Origin: an uncultured Prevotella sp.
GTDB lineage: Bacteria; Bacteroidota; Bacteroidia; Bacteroidales; Bacteroidaceae
Direction of reading: 5' to 3'
Assembly (NCBI GenBank): GCA_944319915.1
Contig: CALUEY010000007.1
Coordinates: forward strand, 37,296-101,295
DNA length: 64,000 bases
Every line of letters starts with the position of its first letter. Position 1 is the first letter of the stretch. A program made the translations under genes and the position numbers. Of the stretch, positions 24,279-32,807 are shown piece by piece. The notes below the pieces were generated by a model, which saw only the letters and a program-made list of their open reading frames with translations, made no database searches and had not been told where the DNA came from.

Positions 24279-24388
24279 TTGCCGAACGGCCTTTCTTGCA
24301 TCGCCAAACGTGCCGTTCCACATCGCCAAACAGCCCGTTTTGCATCGTCAAACAGCCCGTTTTGCGGTGCGTGTACAGGCTGTTTCCG
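24279..24388. repeat. 22-bp tandem palindromic array, 5 units
   Basis: Units 24279-24300, 24301-24322, 24323-24344, 24345-24366 and a decayed 24367-24388. Units 3 and 4 differ at only two of 22 positions and contain CAAACAGCCCGTTTTGC. This is the clearest proof of the exact 22-bp period. A small palindrome GCGGTA..TACCGC precedes it. Confidence 0.9.
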
Positions 24389-24716
24389 CTTGTTTTTGCC
24401 GGTTTTACGGGTCGGTTTAATGATGTTTGCGGGTGTTTTTAGTCGCTTGCCTGATGTATGTACTTGTTGCTCAAGAGGTTGCGCTTGGTAGCGCGAGGTT
24501 GCCGTATTTGTGGGCGAGTGGCGACTTGTCGACGCAGGCGCGATTCTGGCGAGGTGTTTTGTAAAGTCATTTCCTTGGCGTTAAGGCTCTTTCACCCTTT
24601 TTTGCAGTCAGCCTGCCAGTATGCGCCGGGGCCTCTCGCCGCTATCGTTTCCCGTCTCAGTGGCGGCTGCGGGTGAGCATTTGCATGGCCATTGAATCAA
24701 AAAAATGCTTAATTGC
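24389..24716. other. Intergenic stretch with no recognisable feature
   Basis: The sequence between the 22-bp array and the frr promoter has no credible ORF, no strong hairpin and no match to the other repeats that I can see. Confidence 0.5.
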
Positions 24717-24747
24717 TTGTGTGATTGGGCAAAAACGCCTAAATTTG
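24717..24747 (+). promoter_or_regulatory. frr promoter
   Basis: TTG (24717-24719), a 20-base spacer and TAAATTTG (24740-24747), with a leader of about 28 nt. Confidence 0.6.
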
Positions 24748-24780
24748 TAACTCGGAACAATATTTTAACACTACATATTT

Positions 24781-25341
24781 ATGATAGACGTAAAAGCAAC
24801 ATTGTCTTCCGCCGAGGAAAAGATGGAGATGGCTGCCATGTATCTTGAAGAGCAGCTGTCGCGTGTGCGCGCAGGCCGCGCCAACGTGGCCATCCTCGAC
24901 GGGATAAGGGTAGACTCCTACGGGTCGATGGTGCCGCTCAACCAAGTGGCCAACGTGTCAACGCCCGACGCGCGGACCATAGCCATCCGCCCGTGGGACA
25001 AGAAGCAGATAAAGGCCATAGAGAAGGCCATAATGGACTCTGAAGTGGGCATAACCCCCGAGAACAACGGCGAGATAATACGCCTGGGCATACCGCAGCC
25101 CACCGAGGAGCGCCGCCGCGAACTGGCCAAGCAGTGCAACAAGATGGGCGAGGGCGTCAAGGTGCAGATACGCAACGTGCGCGCCGAAGTGAAGGACAAG
25201 CTCAAGAAAGCCATAAAGGATGGCCTTTCGGAGGACAACGAGAAGGATGCCGAGGCTGAGCTTCAGAAGATTCACGACCGCATGATAAAGCGCGTGGACG
25301 ACCTGCTCGCCGCCAAGGACAAAGAGATAATGACCGTATAA
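24781..25341 (+). CDS. frr: Ribosome recycling factor
   Basis: 186 residues, the standard length. The long coiled-coil domain is recognisable by [40 protein letters not shown] and [20 protein letters not shown]. The C-terminal helix includes [20 protein letters not shown]. It splits post-termination ribosomes together with EF-G. It is followed after an 88-base foldback by rsgA, another ribosome factor. Confidence 0.97.
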   Translation: MIDVKATLSSAEEKMEMAAMYLEEQLSRVRAGRANVAILDGIRVDSYGSMVPLNQVANVSTPDARTIAIRPWDKKQIKAIEKAIMDSEVGITPENNGEIIRLGIPQPTEERRRELAKQCNKMGEGVKVQIRNVRAEVKDKLKKAIKDGLSEDNEKDAEAELQKIHDRMIKRVDDLLAAKDKEIMTV

Positions 25342-25346
25342 CACTT

Positions 25347-25419
25347 GGACTTTTGAGCCTTGGGTCTTGAATAATGGCCGCGCAACCTGCGGCAACTCAA
25401 GGCCCAAGGCTCAAAATCC
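25347..25419. repeat. Long inverted repeat between frr and rsgA
   Basis: The arms 25347-25370 and 25397-25419 are reverse complements apart from one extra base and one mismatch; the core is TTTTGAGCCTTGGG/CCCAAGGCTCAAAA. There is no T tract after the hairpin, so it is more likely an mRNA stability or foldback element than a classic terminator. Confidence 0.7.
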
Positions 25420-25429
25420 GACATTCACT

Positions 25430-26362
25430 ATGCATGGTTTAGTAGTAAAGAACACGGGCAGCTGGTATACAGTGAAGACCGACGACGGCCGCCTCGTGAG
25501 CAGCAAGGTGAAGGGAAGCTTCCGCCTGCGCGGCATACGCAGCACCAACCCCGTGGCCGTGGGCGACCGCGTAGAGATAGCCGAGAACACCGAAGGCACC
25601 GCTTTCATCACCGAGATAGAGGACAGGCGCAACTACATCATACGCAAGTCGCCCAATCTCTCGAAGCAAAGCCATATCATCGCCGCCAACGTAGACCAGG
25701 CATTGCTCGTCGTTACGGTAAACCACCCGCCAACGTCGACCACGTTCATCGACCGCTTCCTGGCCTCGGCCGAGGCATACCGCGTGCCGGTGGTGCTGCT
25801 GTTCAACAAGACCGACCTGCTCGACGACGGCGAGCGCCGCCTGCAAGGCATGATGGTAGACCTCTACGAGAACGTGGGCTACCGCTGCCGGGCCATCTCA
25901 GCCGAGACCGGCGAGGGCGTGGCGGAGCTTGAGGAGCTGCTCGCCGGACGGATTTCGGTGCTCAGCGGCAACAGCGGCGTGGGCAAGTCTACGCTCATCA
26001 ACCGCATACTGCCGGGCGCCAACCTGCGAACGGCCGAGATAAGCGACGCCCACAACCAGGGCATACACACCACCACGTTCAGCGAGATGCTGCTGCTGCC
26101 ATCGGGAGGCTACCTCATCGACACGCCGGGCATAAAGGGATTCGGCACCTTCGACATCGAGCCTGCCGAGCTTACGGGCTACTTCAAGGACATATTCCGC
26201 TTCTCGAAGGATTGCCGCTTCAGCAACTGCACCCACACGCACGAGCCTGGTTGCGCCGTGCTCCGCGCCGTGGAGGAGCACTACATAGCCCAGAGCCGCT
26301 ACCAGTCGTACCTCAGCATGCTTGAGGATAAGGACGAAAGCAAATACCGCGAAGCCTTCTGA
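25430..26362 (+). CDS. rsgA: Ribosome small subunit-dependent GTPase A
   Basis: 310 residues: N-terminal OB fold (from [15 protein letters not shown]), a circularly permuted GTPase with FNKTDLLDD (G4), SAETGEG (G5), [15 protein letters not shown] (G1, P-loop) and DTPGIKGFG (G3), and a C-terminal zinc finger C-x4-C-x-H-x5-C ([14 protein letters not shown]). It releases assembly factors during late 30S maturation. The in-frame start at 25367 lies inside the inverted repeat and is rejected. Confidence 0.96.
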   Translation: MHGLVVKNTGSWYTVKTDDGRLVSSKVKGSFRLRGIRSTNPVAVGDRVEIAENTEGTAFITEIEDRRNYIIRKSPNLSKQSHIIAANVDQALLVVTVNHPPTSTTFIDRFLASAEAYRVPVVLLFNKTDLLDDGERRLQGMMVDLYENVGYRCRAISAETGEGVAELEELLAGRISVLSGNSGVGKSTLINRILPGANLRTAEISDAHNQGIHTTTFSEMLLLPSGGYLIDTPGIKGFGTFDIEPAELTGYFKDIFRFSKDCRFSNCTHTHEPGCAVLRAVEEHYIAQSRYQSYLSMLEDKDESKYREAF

Positions 26363-26380
26363 GCCTCGCGGTATTTGCTT
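26338..26380. terminator. Hairpin spanning the rsgA stop codon
   Basis: AAGCAAATACCGCGA (26338-26352) and TCGCGGTATTTGCTT (26366-26380) pair perfectly over 15 bases, with the TGA in the loop. The 5' arm is coding sequence. No T tract follows. Confidence 0.6.
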
Positions 26381-26493
26381 GATAACACAATGTTTCAGAT
26401 AGCGACCAATGGCGACCTCTTCATTACCAGTGGGTAGCGCTCAGTGTGCTTGAGGCTGTCTATTTTCAGGTCAACGTCCAGTTCTGGCCATTC

Positions 26494-26690
26494 AACCCAA
26501 AACGGTCATTAGACTTTAGCCGGATTTCGTGCTGCTGTCTGGCAGATTGATTTTCGGTTTTGTCGACGATGTAGCGGGCTACATCGAGAAAAAGCGGAAA
26601 GCAAGATGGCGGCAGCAGTGCGGAAGGCGGCTGAAGAGCCAACGATCAAGTAAAATTGTAGTTTTGGCGGTCTAACGACCGATTTGGGTT
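26494..26690. repeat. Foldback element with terminal inverted repeats, copy 2
   Basis: 197 bp. The left end AACCCAAAACGGTCATTAG matches the reverse complement of the right end (CTAACGACCGATTTGGGTT) at all but two positions. It shares about 70 percent of positions by eye with 252-447, including GTAGCGGGCTACATC, GAAAAAGCGG, AAGCAAG and GCAGTGCGGAAG. It lies between convergent rsgA and the SPFH gene; nothing else is seen in 26381-26719. Confidence 0.75.
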
Positions 26691-26719
26691 AAATGAGTTC
26701 AAAGATATGTAAGTGATGC

Positions 26720-27682
26720 TCAATGCCCGCCGGCGCCGGTGTTCATCACCGGCTGTGTCGGCTCGTCGGAACATAGCACCACCATGAGGTTGCCCACCAA
26801 GGCGGCCCGCCTGTCGTCGTCAAGCTCAACAACGTGCTCTTCCGACAGCTTGTCGAGAGCCATCTTGACCATCGACACAGCCCCTTCCACAATCTTCTCG
26901 CGGGCCGATATTATGGCTTCGGCCTGCTGGCGGCGCAGCATCACGGCGGCTATCTCCGGCGCGTAGGCAAGGTAGTTGATGCGCGCCTCCACTATCTCTA
27001 TGCCCGCCATGCTCAGCCTTTCGTTGAGCTTGGCCTCAAGTTGCAGGTTTATTTCGTCGCCGTCGTCGCGCAGGGTCAGCGCGCCGTTGTCGTGGCCGTT
27101 GCCGTCGTAGGCGTAAAGGCCGGCCACCTGGCGCAGCGCGGCGTCGCTCTGTATCCTCACAAAGTTCTCGAACGCGCTCATCACCCCCGCCACGGCGGCT
27201 GCCCCTACGGCGGTTGCCCCGCCGCCCTGGGCCACGGTTTGCGCGTCGATCTCGAACATGGCCTTGTACGTGTCGCGCAGTTTCCAAACGAGCATCAGCC
27301 CTATCATCACGGGGTTGCCCGCCTTGTCGTTCACCTTTATCGGCTCAATGTCGAGATTGCGGGCGCGCATAGACAGTCTCTTCTTTGTCATGAAGGGGTT
27401 CACCCAGTAGTATCCTGTGCTGGTGAACGTGCCTTTGTATCGCCCGAAGAATATCAGCACAACGGCCTCATTAGGCTCAATTCTCATCAGTCCGATGAAG
27501 TTCACGCCGGCTGCTATGAGCACCACGAAGCCCGCTGCGGCCGCAGTGTAGGCGCCGGCGCTCTCGTGCGGGATTGCGAGCGCGATGGCGATGATGCCGC
27601 AAACGATTGCCAACAGGTTGACGAAGAGCATCACGAAGCCGTTGATGGCTTTTCCGCTGAATCTTACTTCCTTTGTTTCCAT
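26720..27682 (-). CDS. SPFH/band 7 domain membrane protein
   Basis: 320 residues. Two hydrophobic helices near the N-terminus (LFVNLLAIVCGIIAIALAI and AAAAGFVVLIAAGVNFIGLM) are followed by a band 7 domain with NEAVVLIFFGRYKGTF, RARNLDIEPIKVNDKAGNP and GIEIVEARINYLAYAPEIA. A helical C-terminal region includes RRQQAEAIISAREKIVEGA. Such prohibitin/stomatin-like proteins form membrane scaffolds; the exact role is unknown. The start at 27682 follows its own -7 box, and the long upstream frame overlaps the MATE gene antisense-free and is not supported. Confidence 0.88.
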   Translation of the reverse strand: METKEVRFSGKAINGFVMLFVNLLAIVCGIIAIALAIPHESAGAYTAAAAGFVVLIAAGVNFIGLMRIEPNEAVVLIFFGRYKGTFTSTGYYWVNPFMTKKRLSMRARNLDIEPIKVNDKAGNPVMIGLMLVWKLRDTYKAMFEIDAQTVAQGGGATAVGAAAVAGVMSAFENFVRIQSDAALRQVAGLYAYDGNGHDNGALTLRDDGDEINLQLEAKLNERLSMAGIEIVEARINYLAYAPEIAAVMLRRQQAEAIISAREKIVEGAVSMVKMALDKLSEEHVVELDDDRRAALVGNLMVVLCSDEPTQPVMNTGAGGH

Positions 27683-27720
27683 AATTGCAAAAGCTTTAAG
27701 TTGATGTTGTACCGATATCA

Positions 27721-27728
27721 CAAAGGTA
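27721..27728 (-). promoter_or_regulatory. SPFH gene promoter -7 box
   Basis: TACCTTTG on the minus strand, 39 bases before the ATG, with a weak TTG-like -33 element near 27747. Confidence 0.5.
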
Positions 27729-27777
27729 GCAGATTCTGGCTGTTGTGCAATGGGGCGGCAGCGGGCTTTATCGATTT

Positions 27778-29148
27778 TTAACTCTTGTGCGCATTGTGCC
27801 AGCGCCTCGTCGCCATGTAAGCGGCTATCGAGGCGGTGGTCAGTGCCTCCGAGACGGCCAGGGCGAGCCAGATGCCCGTGTCGCCCATTAGGCCAGGAAG
27901 GAGGAGGAAAGCGGGGGCAAGGTAGGCGATGCCGCGCAGCAGCGCGAAGGCCATGGCGGGCTTTATGCGCTCCACGCTCTGGAAGAAGCCTATGCAGGTG
28001 ATGTTGACCACGTAGAATACGAAGGCCGCGGCGAAGTAGGGGAAGCCTGCCACGGCAATGTCGGCGGCGGGAGTGCCGAGCTTGATGAAGAGGCCCGTGA
28101 GCAGCTGCGGGGCGGCCACGAACACTGCCGTTACCGCCGCTCCGCAGCCCACGGCGGTGAAGATGGCCACGCGCAGCGTTTGGCGCACCCGCTGCCACTG
28201 GCCGAGGCCGAAGTTGTAGCTTATTATTGGCTGGGCCGACTGGGCCGTGGCGTTGCCCACCATGAAGATGAACGGGGTGTAGTAGCAGGCTATGCCGAAG
28301 GCGCCCACGCCATCGTCGCCCATGTGGTGCATGAATACGTAGTTGCCAACGAACGTGAGCACGGCCAGCGTAAGCTCGCCCAGCAGGCCCGGCGAGCCTA
28401 TGCGGCACTGGTAGCCCACGTTGCGCAGCGAGTAGAGCAGGCTGCGGCGGCTCCACTTGGGGCGCAGCAGGCGCAGTGTGCGGGCGCCGAAGAGCAGGTA
28501 GCCCATGGCCATAAGTCCGCCCAAGGCCAGGCTTATGGCCGTGGCGAAGGCCGCCCCCATGACGCCCCAGCCCAAGGGGAAGATGAAGATAACGTCGAGC
28601 ACGGCGTTGGCCACGGCCGTGACCACGCTACAGGCCATGGCATACTTGGGCGAGCCGTCGAGGCGGATGACGAACAGCGCTATGGCTTCCCATGCCTGGA
28701 ACACGAGCGCCGGGGTGAACCACAGCGTGTAGTCGACCACGAGCGGCAGCAAGTGGTCCGACGAGCCGAGCAGGCGGGCGGTCTCGGTGGGAAAGGCCAT
28801 GATTACAGCCGTGGGCAGCAGCGTGGCCACCGTGGCCACCGCCATGGCTTGGGTGACGTTGAGCCGCGCGGCCTTCACCTTGCCCCGGGCCAGGTGGATG
28901 GAGGCCACCACCGAGCAGCCCGCGCCTATCATGAGGCCCAGGCCGGTGGCTATGGTGAACACCGGCACGTAGATGTTGATGGCGGCGATGCCGTCGCTGC
29001 CCGCGCCGTGGCCCACGCAGATGCCATCGATGGCCGTCACCGCCGACATGCTTAGCATGCCCAGCAGCGTGGGTATGAAGTAGCGGCGGAACAGCTTGAA
29101 CACGTTTACCTTGCTCAGGTCGATTGAGTCTTTCTCAAGTTTTTCCAT
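27778..29148 (-). CDS. MATE family efflux transporter (second)
   Basis: 456 residues, about twelve helices. The N-terminal LSKVNVFKLFRRYFIPTLLG and the following SAVTAIDGICVGHGAGSDGI are typical of the MepA-like branch of MATE transporters, distinct from the protein at 1456. It should export cationic or aromatic compounds. Its mRNA carries a leader of about 120 nt with a strong intrinsic terminator, so expression is probably controlled by attenuation or a riboswitch. Confidence 0.92.
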   Translation of the reverse strand: MEKLEKDSIDLSKVNVFKLFRRYFIPTLLGMLSMSAVTAIDGICVGHGAGSDGIAAINIYVPVFTIATGLGLMIGAGCSVVASIHLARGKVKAARLNVTQAMAVATVATLLPTAVIMAFPTETARLLGSSDHLLPLVVDYTLWFTPALVFQAWEAIALFVIRLDGSPKYAMACSVVTAVANAVLDVIFIFPLGWGVMGAAFATAISLALGGLMAMGYLLFGARTLRLLRPKWSRRSLLYSLRNVGYQCRIGSPGLLGELTLAVLTFVGNYVFMHHMGDDGVGAFGIACYYTPFIFMVGNATAQSAQPIISYNFGLGQWQRVRQTLRVAIFTAVGCGAAVTAVFVAAPQLLTGLFIKLGTPAADIAVAGFPYFAAAFVFYVVNITCIGFFQSVERIKPAMAFALLRGIAYLAPAFLLLPGLMGDTGIWLALAVSEALTTASIAAYMATRRWHNAHKS

Positions 29149-29271
29149 ATTGCAGTTTGTTAGTTGTGTGCCGAGCCAAAAAAGCCGGCTAAGCTGATTG
29201 GTTTTACCCAGTCATCTTATCCGGCTTTCAAGCCCTCCGATGAGGATTACAAAACGCTTTTGTCCGTAATT
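29149..29271 (-). promoter_or_regulatory. MATE leader with candidate riboswitch or attenuator
   Basis: Read on the minus strand from the predicted start at 29271, the leader has a hairpin CAAAAGCGTTTTG closed by GGA/TCC, a hairpin CCTC-ATCG-GAGG and GGCTTGAAAGCC. This last hairpin would hold the first half of the terminator stem that follows. The two states are mutually exclusive, as in transcriptional riboswitches. I do not recognise a known aptamer (it lacks the hallmarks of TPP, FMN, cobalamin, purine, guanidine-I and THF classes). Confidence 0.5.
29178..29228 (-). terminator. Intrinsic terminator within the MATE leader
   Basis: On the minus strand AAAGCCGGATAAGATGACTGG pairs at about 18 of 21 positions with the segment ending TTAGCCGGCTTT, followed by a run of six T residues ending at 29178. 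It stands 30 bases before the start codon and after the promoter. Confidence 0.8.
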
Positions 29272-29277
29272 AGGGCG

Positions 29278-29309
29278 CAAAGGTATCACTATTGTGGCAA
29301 GCTGCCAAA
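29278..29309 (-). promoter_or_regulatory. Promoter of the second MATE gene
   Basis: Minus strand TTTG (29309-29306), a 20-base spacer and TACCTTTG (29285-29278), a near-ideal match. Confidence 0.75.
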
Positions 29310-29483
29310 TCTTTTAGTCTGTTTTAACATATCGGTCGCCAGCTTGGCCTGCGTCATGGTGGCCTGCGTGCAAATGCGATGGGCAGCCTGGCGTGGGCCA
29401 AGCGCAGCACGCTCTGCTCAAGGCTGATTTGGGATTATTTGTTTACAAAATCAATGTCGGGGTTCTTCCTCTGCCATGACGCG

Positions 29484-29571
29484 CCGCCGAACGGCCTATC
29501 CTGCAGTCTCAAACAGGCCGTATGGCAGCCTCAAACGGCCTGTTTTGAGCTGCCGAACGGCCCGTTTTGCA
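29484..29571. repeat. 22-bp tandem palindromic array, 4 units
   Basis: Units 29484-29505, 29506-29527, 29528-29549, 29550-29571. Unit 4 contains CCGAACGGCCCGTTTTGCA. In reverse orientation a TGTAAGG flank and GCCAGCGAC lie on the far side, as around other arrays. It separates the divergent MATE and mnmA promoters. Confidence 0.9.
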
Positions 29572-29725
29572 AGTCGCTGGCTACCAAGATGTTGCGTGGA
29601 ATGGCAGGCATCGCGAAATTTCCTTACAGAATTTTCCTTGCGGCATTGGTGCGGCGCCGCCACATTGGGCAGCCTTGCTGGCGATGATTTCTTGCCTGCG
29701 GCTGCGCCGTTTCGCGGAAATGTTG

Positions 29726-29733
29726 TAACTTTG
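29726..29733 (+). promoter_or_regulatory. mnmA promoter -7 box
   Basis: TAACTTTG, nine bases before the ATG at 29743, predicting an mRNA with a leader of only a few bases. Confidence 0.55.
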
Positions 29734-29742
29734 TGGGCAGAT

Positions 29743-30819
29743 ATGCATACAGACATAAGCGACAAGAAGATAGCCGTGCTCCTCTCCGGCGGGGTGGACA
29801 GCTCCGTGGTGGTTTACGAGCTGGCCTCGCGCGGGCTGCACCCCGACTGCTTCTACATAAAGATAGGGCCGGAGGAAGAGGCCGAGTGGGATTGCTCCTC
29901 CGAGGAAGACATGGAGATGGCCACGGCTGTGGCCGCGCGCTACGGCTGCCGCCTGGAGGTGGTTGACTGCCACAGGGAGTACTGGGACCGGGTGACCCGC
30001 TACACGATGGACAAGGTGAGGGCCGGACTCACGCCCAACCCCGACGTGATGTGCAACCGGCTCATAAAGTTTGGCGCGTTCGACGAGAAGCGAGGCCACG
30101 ACTACGACCTCATAGCCACGGGCCATTATGCCCAGACCGAAACCACCGACGGGCTGAAGTGGCTCACCACCAGCCCCGACCCGGTGAAGGACCAAACCGA
30201 CTTCCTCGCCCAGATATACGACTGGCAGCTCAAGAAGGCATTCTTTCCCATCGGCCACTACCTTAAGGGCGAGGTGCGCCAGATAGCCGAGCGAGAGCAT
30301 CTCGTGAACGCCAGGCGGAAGGATTCGCAGGGCATCTGCTTCCTCGGGAAGATAAACTACAACGACTACCTGCGCCGCTATCTTGGCGAACAGCCGGGCG
30401 ATGTGGTTGACATCGACACCGGGCGGAAGATTGGCCGGCACCGGGGGCTGTGGTTCCACACCATAGGTCAGCGCCACGGACTGGGCTTCGGCGGCGGCCC
30501 GTGGTATGCCGTGAAGAAGGACATGGAGCGGGGGGTGCTCTACGTGAGCCACGGCTTCGACCCTGCGGCGGCTTACAAGCGCGACTTCCCCATCCACGGA
30601 TTCCACTTCCTGACCGTAGGCGAACTGCCCGAGAGGGTGACGTTCAAGATTCGCCACACTCCCGAGTTCCATGCGGCAACGCTCGAACGGACCGCAGCGG
30701 GCTGCTACACCGTCCACTCAGATGACCCAATCCAAGGCGTGGCGCCAGGCCAGTTCTGCGTGGTTTACGATGCCAGCCACCATCGCTGCTACGGCTCCGG
30801 GGAGATAACGGTGGAGTGA
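29743..30819 (+). CDS. mnmA: tRNA 2-thiouridine(34) synthase
   Basis: 358 residues. PP-loop LSGGVDSSVVVYEL near the N-terminus; catalytic Cys104 in NPDVMCNRLIKFGAF and persulfide Cys199 in KDSQGICFLGKIN; HTIGQRHGLGFGGGPWYV-like block and the C-terminal beta domain follow. It activates U34 of tRNA Lys, Glu and Gln with ATP and installs sulfur. The ATG follows the promoter directly; the 29476 start of the open frame runs through the 22-bp array and is rejected. Confidence 0.96.
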   Translation: MHTDISDKKIAVLLSGGVDSSVVVYELASRGLHPDCFYIKIGPEEEAEWDCSSEEDMEMATAVAARYGCRLEVVDCHREYWDRVTRYTMDKVRAGLTPNPDVMCNRLIKFGAFDEKRGHDYDLIATGHYAQTETTDGLKWLTTSPDPVKDQTDFLAQIYDWQLKKAFFPIGHYLKGEVRQIAEREHLVNARRKDSQGICFLGKINYNDYLRRYLGEQPGDVVDIDTGRKIGRHRGLWFHTIGQRHGLGFGGGPWYAVKKDMERGVLYVSHGFDPAAAYKRDFPIHGFHFLTVGELPERVTFKIRHTPEFHAATLERTAAGCYTVHSDDPIQGVAPGQFCVVYDASHHRCYGSGEITVE

Positions 30820-30941
30820 ATGATGGGGCAGGAGGCCGCAAATGCACGCCGCCGCCATTTCTTTTGGTTCCTGACTCTTGGCTTTTAATTTCCCCCGCCG
30901 CATATTTTCTTGATTCTTAACTTTTGTTTTTAATTCCAAAT

Positions 30942-31259
30942 ATGCTTTTAACGACAACAGCAATGGTTGAAGGCAGCCCCGTGAGGGAATATCTCGGGGT
31001 TGTTACGGGCGAGGCCATAATAGGCGCAAACTTCGTGAAGGATTTCTTTGCAGGCATACGCGACATCGTAGGAGGGCGCTCGGGAAGCTACGAGCGGGTG
31101 CTGCGCGAGGCGCAGGACTCGGCCATGCGCGAGATGGAGGGGCGTGCCGCGCAGATTGGAGCCAACGCGGTGATAGGCATAGACCTCGACTATGAGACCG
31201 TGGGGCAGAATGGCTCGATGATCATGGTGACCTGCAGCGGCACGGCGGTGAGAATCTGA
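30942..31259 (+). CDS. YbjQ/DUF74 family protein
   Basis: 105 residues. The sequence [20 protein letters not shown], then [20 protein letters not shown] and [17 protein letters not shown] matches the YbjQ family, pentameric small proteins once proposed to bind heavy metals. Their function is not established. Single gene 123 bases after mnmA with an AT-rich leader; no separate promoter box stands out. Confidence 0.9.
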   Translation: MLLTTTAMVEGSPVREYLGVVTGEAIIGANFVKDFFAGIRDIVGGRSGSYERVLREAQDSAMREMEGRAAQIGANAVIGIDLDYETVGQNGSMIMVTCSGTAVRI

Positions 31260-31288
31260 CGGCTGCCGCCGAGAGCCATCCAAGTATG

Positions 31289-31348
31289 GCGGCGAGCCTG
31301 GTCGGCGCCGGCTTTTGCACGGCGCGGCCAGGCTCGCCGCGTGTTTTT
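31289..31348 (+). terminator. Intrinsic terminator after the YbjQ gene
   Basis: GCGGCGAGCCTGG (31289-31301) and CCAGGCTCGCCGC (31328-31340) form a perfect 13-bp stem, followed by GTGTTTTT. The next gene is convergent and ends at 31363. Confidence 0.8.
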
Positions 31349-31362
31349 CCGTAGCCTATGGC

Positions 31363-32715
31363 TCAGCGCCAAAGCCCCTTCATCCAATCCATTGCCTCGT
31401 CGTTGGTCTCGGGGAAGCGCCAGTGGCCGCTGGTGGGAGTCACGGCGAGCTTCTTCGGGGCTGTGATGACGTTGAATGTGCCGTATGTAGACGTGGGCGA
31501 GCAGGTGTCATCGTTGTAGCCGAAGGAGAAGAACACCGGGCAGCGGAGCCTGCGCGCGAAGTTCACCACGTCGTAGTATTGCAGCGTTTCGGCGGCACCG
31601 TCGGCCTCGGCTCCCTTGCGGAAGTACTTTGGCCAGCCCCCGGCGCGCCCGTGGCAGAAGCCGGTGAGGTCGCACAGGGCGGGGTAGAAGGGCGCGCAGA
31701 ACGTCACCTTGGGGTTGAGCGCGGCCGTTACGATGGTGAGCGCTCCTCCTTGGCTGCCGCCGGTTACGCCCACGTTCTTGCCGTCCCACTCTGGCAGCGA
31801 GCACAGGAAGTCGATGCAGCGCGAGCATCCGGCGTAGACGCTGCGGTAGTAGAACGAGTCCTTGTCATCTATTCCGTTTCGCTCGTACTGCTCGGCCACG
31901 CGCTGCGCCGAAGCGTAGAGGTCGTCGCTAAGCTCGGGGTTGCAGCCGCTGTGGATGCATATATTAAGGTATATGTAGCCTTGCTCGCTGTAGTAGGTGG
32001 TGAAGCCAATCTTCTTTGAGCCAGCCCCTGGCGGGCAGAAGAGCACGGGATACTTGCCCTTGGCCCTGGGCTTGGTGAGGTAGCCGTACATATTGCGGCC
32101 GCCAGGGCCTACGTTCAGCTTTACGAGGAAAGCCTCCACGCTCTCCGTTGAGCGGCTTGGCAGCGGCGTTATCTCAGGGTTGAGGTCTGTGCCGGCGGCC
32201 TCTTTCAGGGCCTTCTGCCAAAAGCGGTCGAAGTCCTTGGGGTTGGCGGTGAAGGGCTTTATCCGTTCCGGGCTGAAGGCAAGCTTCACAAGGTCTTTGT
32301 ATTCCTTGCCGTAGACGGTGAAGTGCAGGCTGCAGGCCCTGAAGCCTGGCTCGCTGCGCGTGCCAACGGGGATGACGGCCTTGCCGCGGGCAAAGGCCAC
32401 GGAGTCATTGCTGTCTGGCTTCATCATCTCGTCGCCCGCGCTGTAGTGCACCATCACGCCGTCGAGAGCCTGCCCGCCCTTGTACGCCTCGATGGTGATG
32501 GTGGCCTCTTCGCCCGTGGCATAGTTGCGGTCGGCATGGCTTGCCTTCACGATGTATTCAACGTACTGGCGCCTGGGCTTGGAGAACTGCGCCCGGGCGG
32601 GGGGGCTTGCGAGCAGCAGCAAGAGGGCTATGGCAAGGCCCTTGGCAGCCCTCCACCGTGGCGATGGGGCCTTGCATGGCATTGGCGAAGATGGTCTTTG
32701 AGGTTTGTTAGGCAT
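31363..32715 (-). CDS. Acetylxylan esterase, CE7 (AXE1) family, secreted
   Basis: About 450 residues. A basic N-terminus and hydrophobic segment (GLAIALLLLLASPPARAQ) form a signal peptide; an N-terminal beta domain precedes an alpha/beta hydrolase. Nucleophile Ser in VTGGSQGGALT, acid Asp in GYNDDTCSP, His in SGHWRF. GRNMYGYLTKPRAKGKYPVL is another AXE1 block. CE7 enzymes remove acetyl groups from xylo-oligosaccharides and cephalosporin C. No xylanase or SusC/D pair is nearby, so it is an isolated carbohydrate esterase. The start may be the ATG at 32715 or 32682; the first gives a longer n-region. Confidence 0.88.
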   Translation of the reverse strand: MPNKPQRPSSPMPCKAPSPRWRAAKGLAIALLLLLASPPARAQFSKPRRQYVEYIVKASHADRNYATGEEATITIEAYKGGQALDGVMVHYSAGDEMMKPDSNDSVAFARGKAVIPVGTRSEPGFRACSLHFTVYGKEYKDLVKLAFSPERIKPFTANPKDFDRFWQKALKEAAGTDLNPEITPLPSRSTESVEAFLVKLNVGPGGRNMYGYLTKPRAKGKYPVLFCPPGAGSKKIGFTTYYSEQGYIYLNICIHSGCNPELSDDLYASAQRVAEQYERNGIDDKDSFYYRSVYAGCSRCIDFLCSLPEWDGKNVGVTGGSQGGALTIVTAALNPKVTFCAPFYPALCDLTGFCHGRAGGWPKYFRKGAEADGAAETLQYYDVVNFARRLRCPVFFSFGYNDDTCSPTSTYGTFNVITAPKKLAVTPTSGHWRFPETNDEAMDWMKGLWR

Positions 32716-32807
32716 TTTGTTGTTGCTTTTGGTTTTTTGTTTTGGTTGGTTGTGTAGTATGCTTGCAGGGCTTATGAGCCTCGTGAGGCTTGAGGGGGAG
32801 TTTCCTG

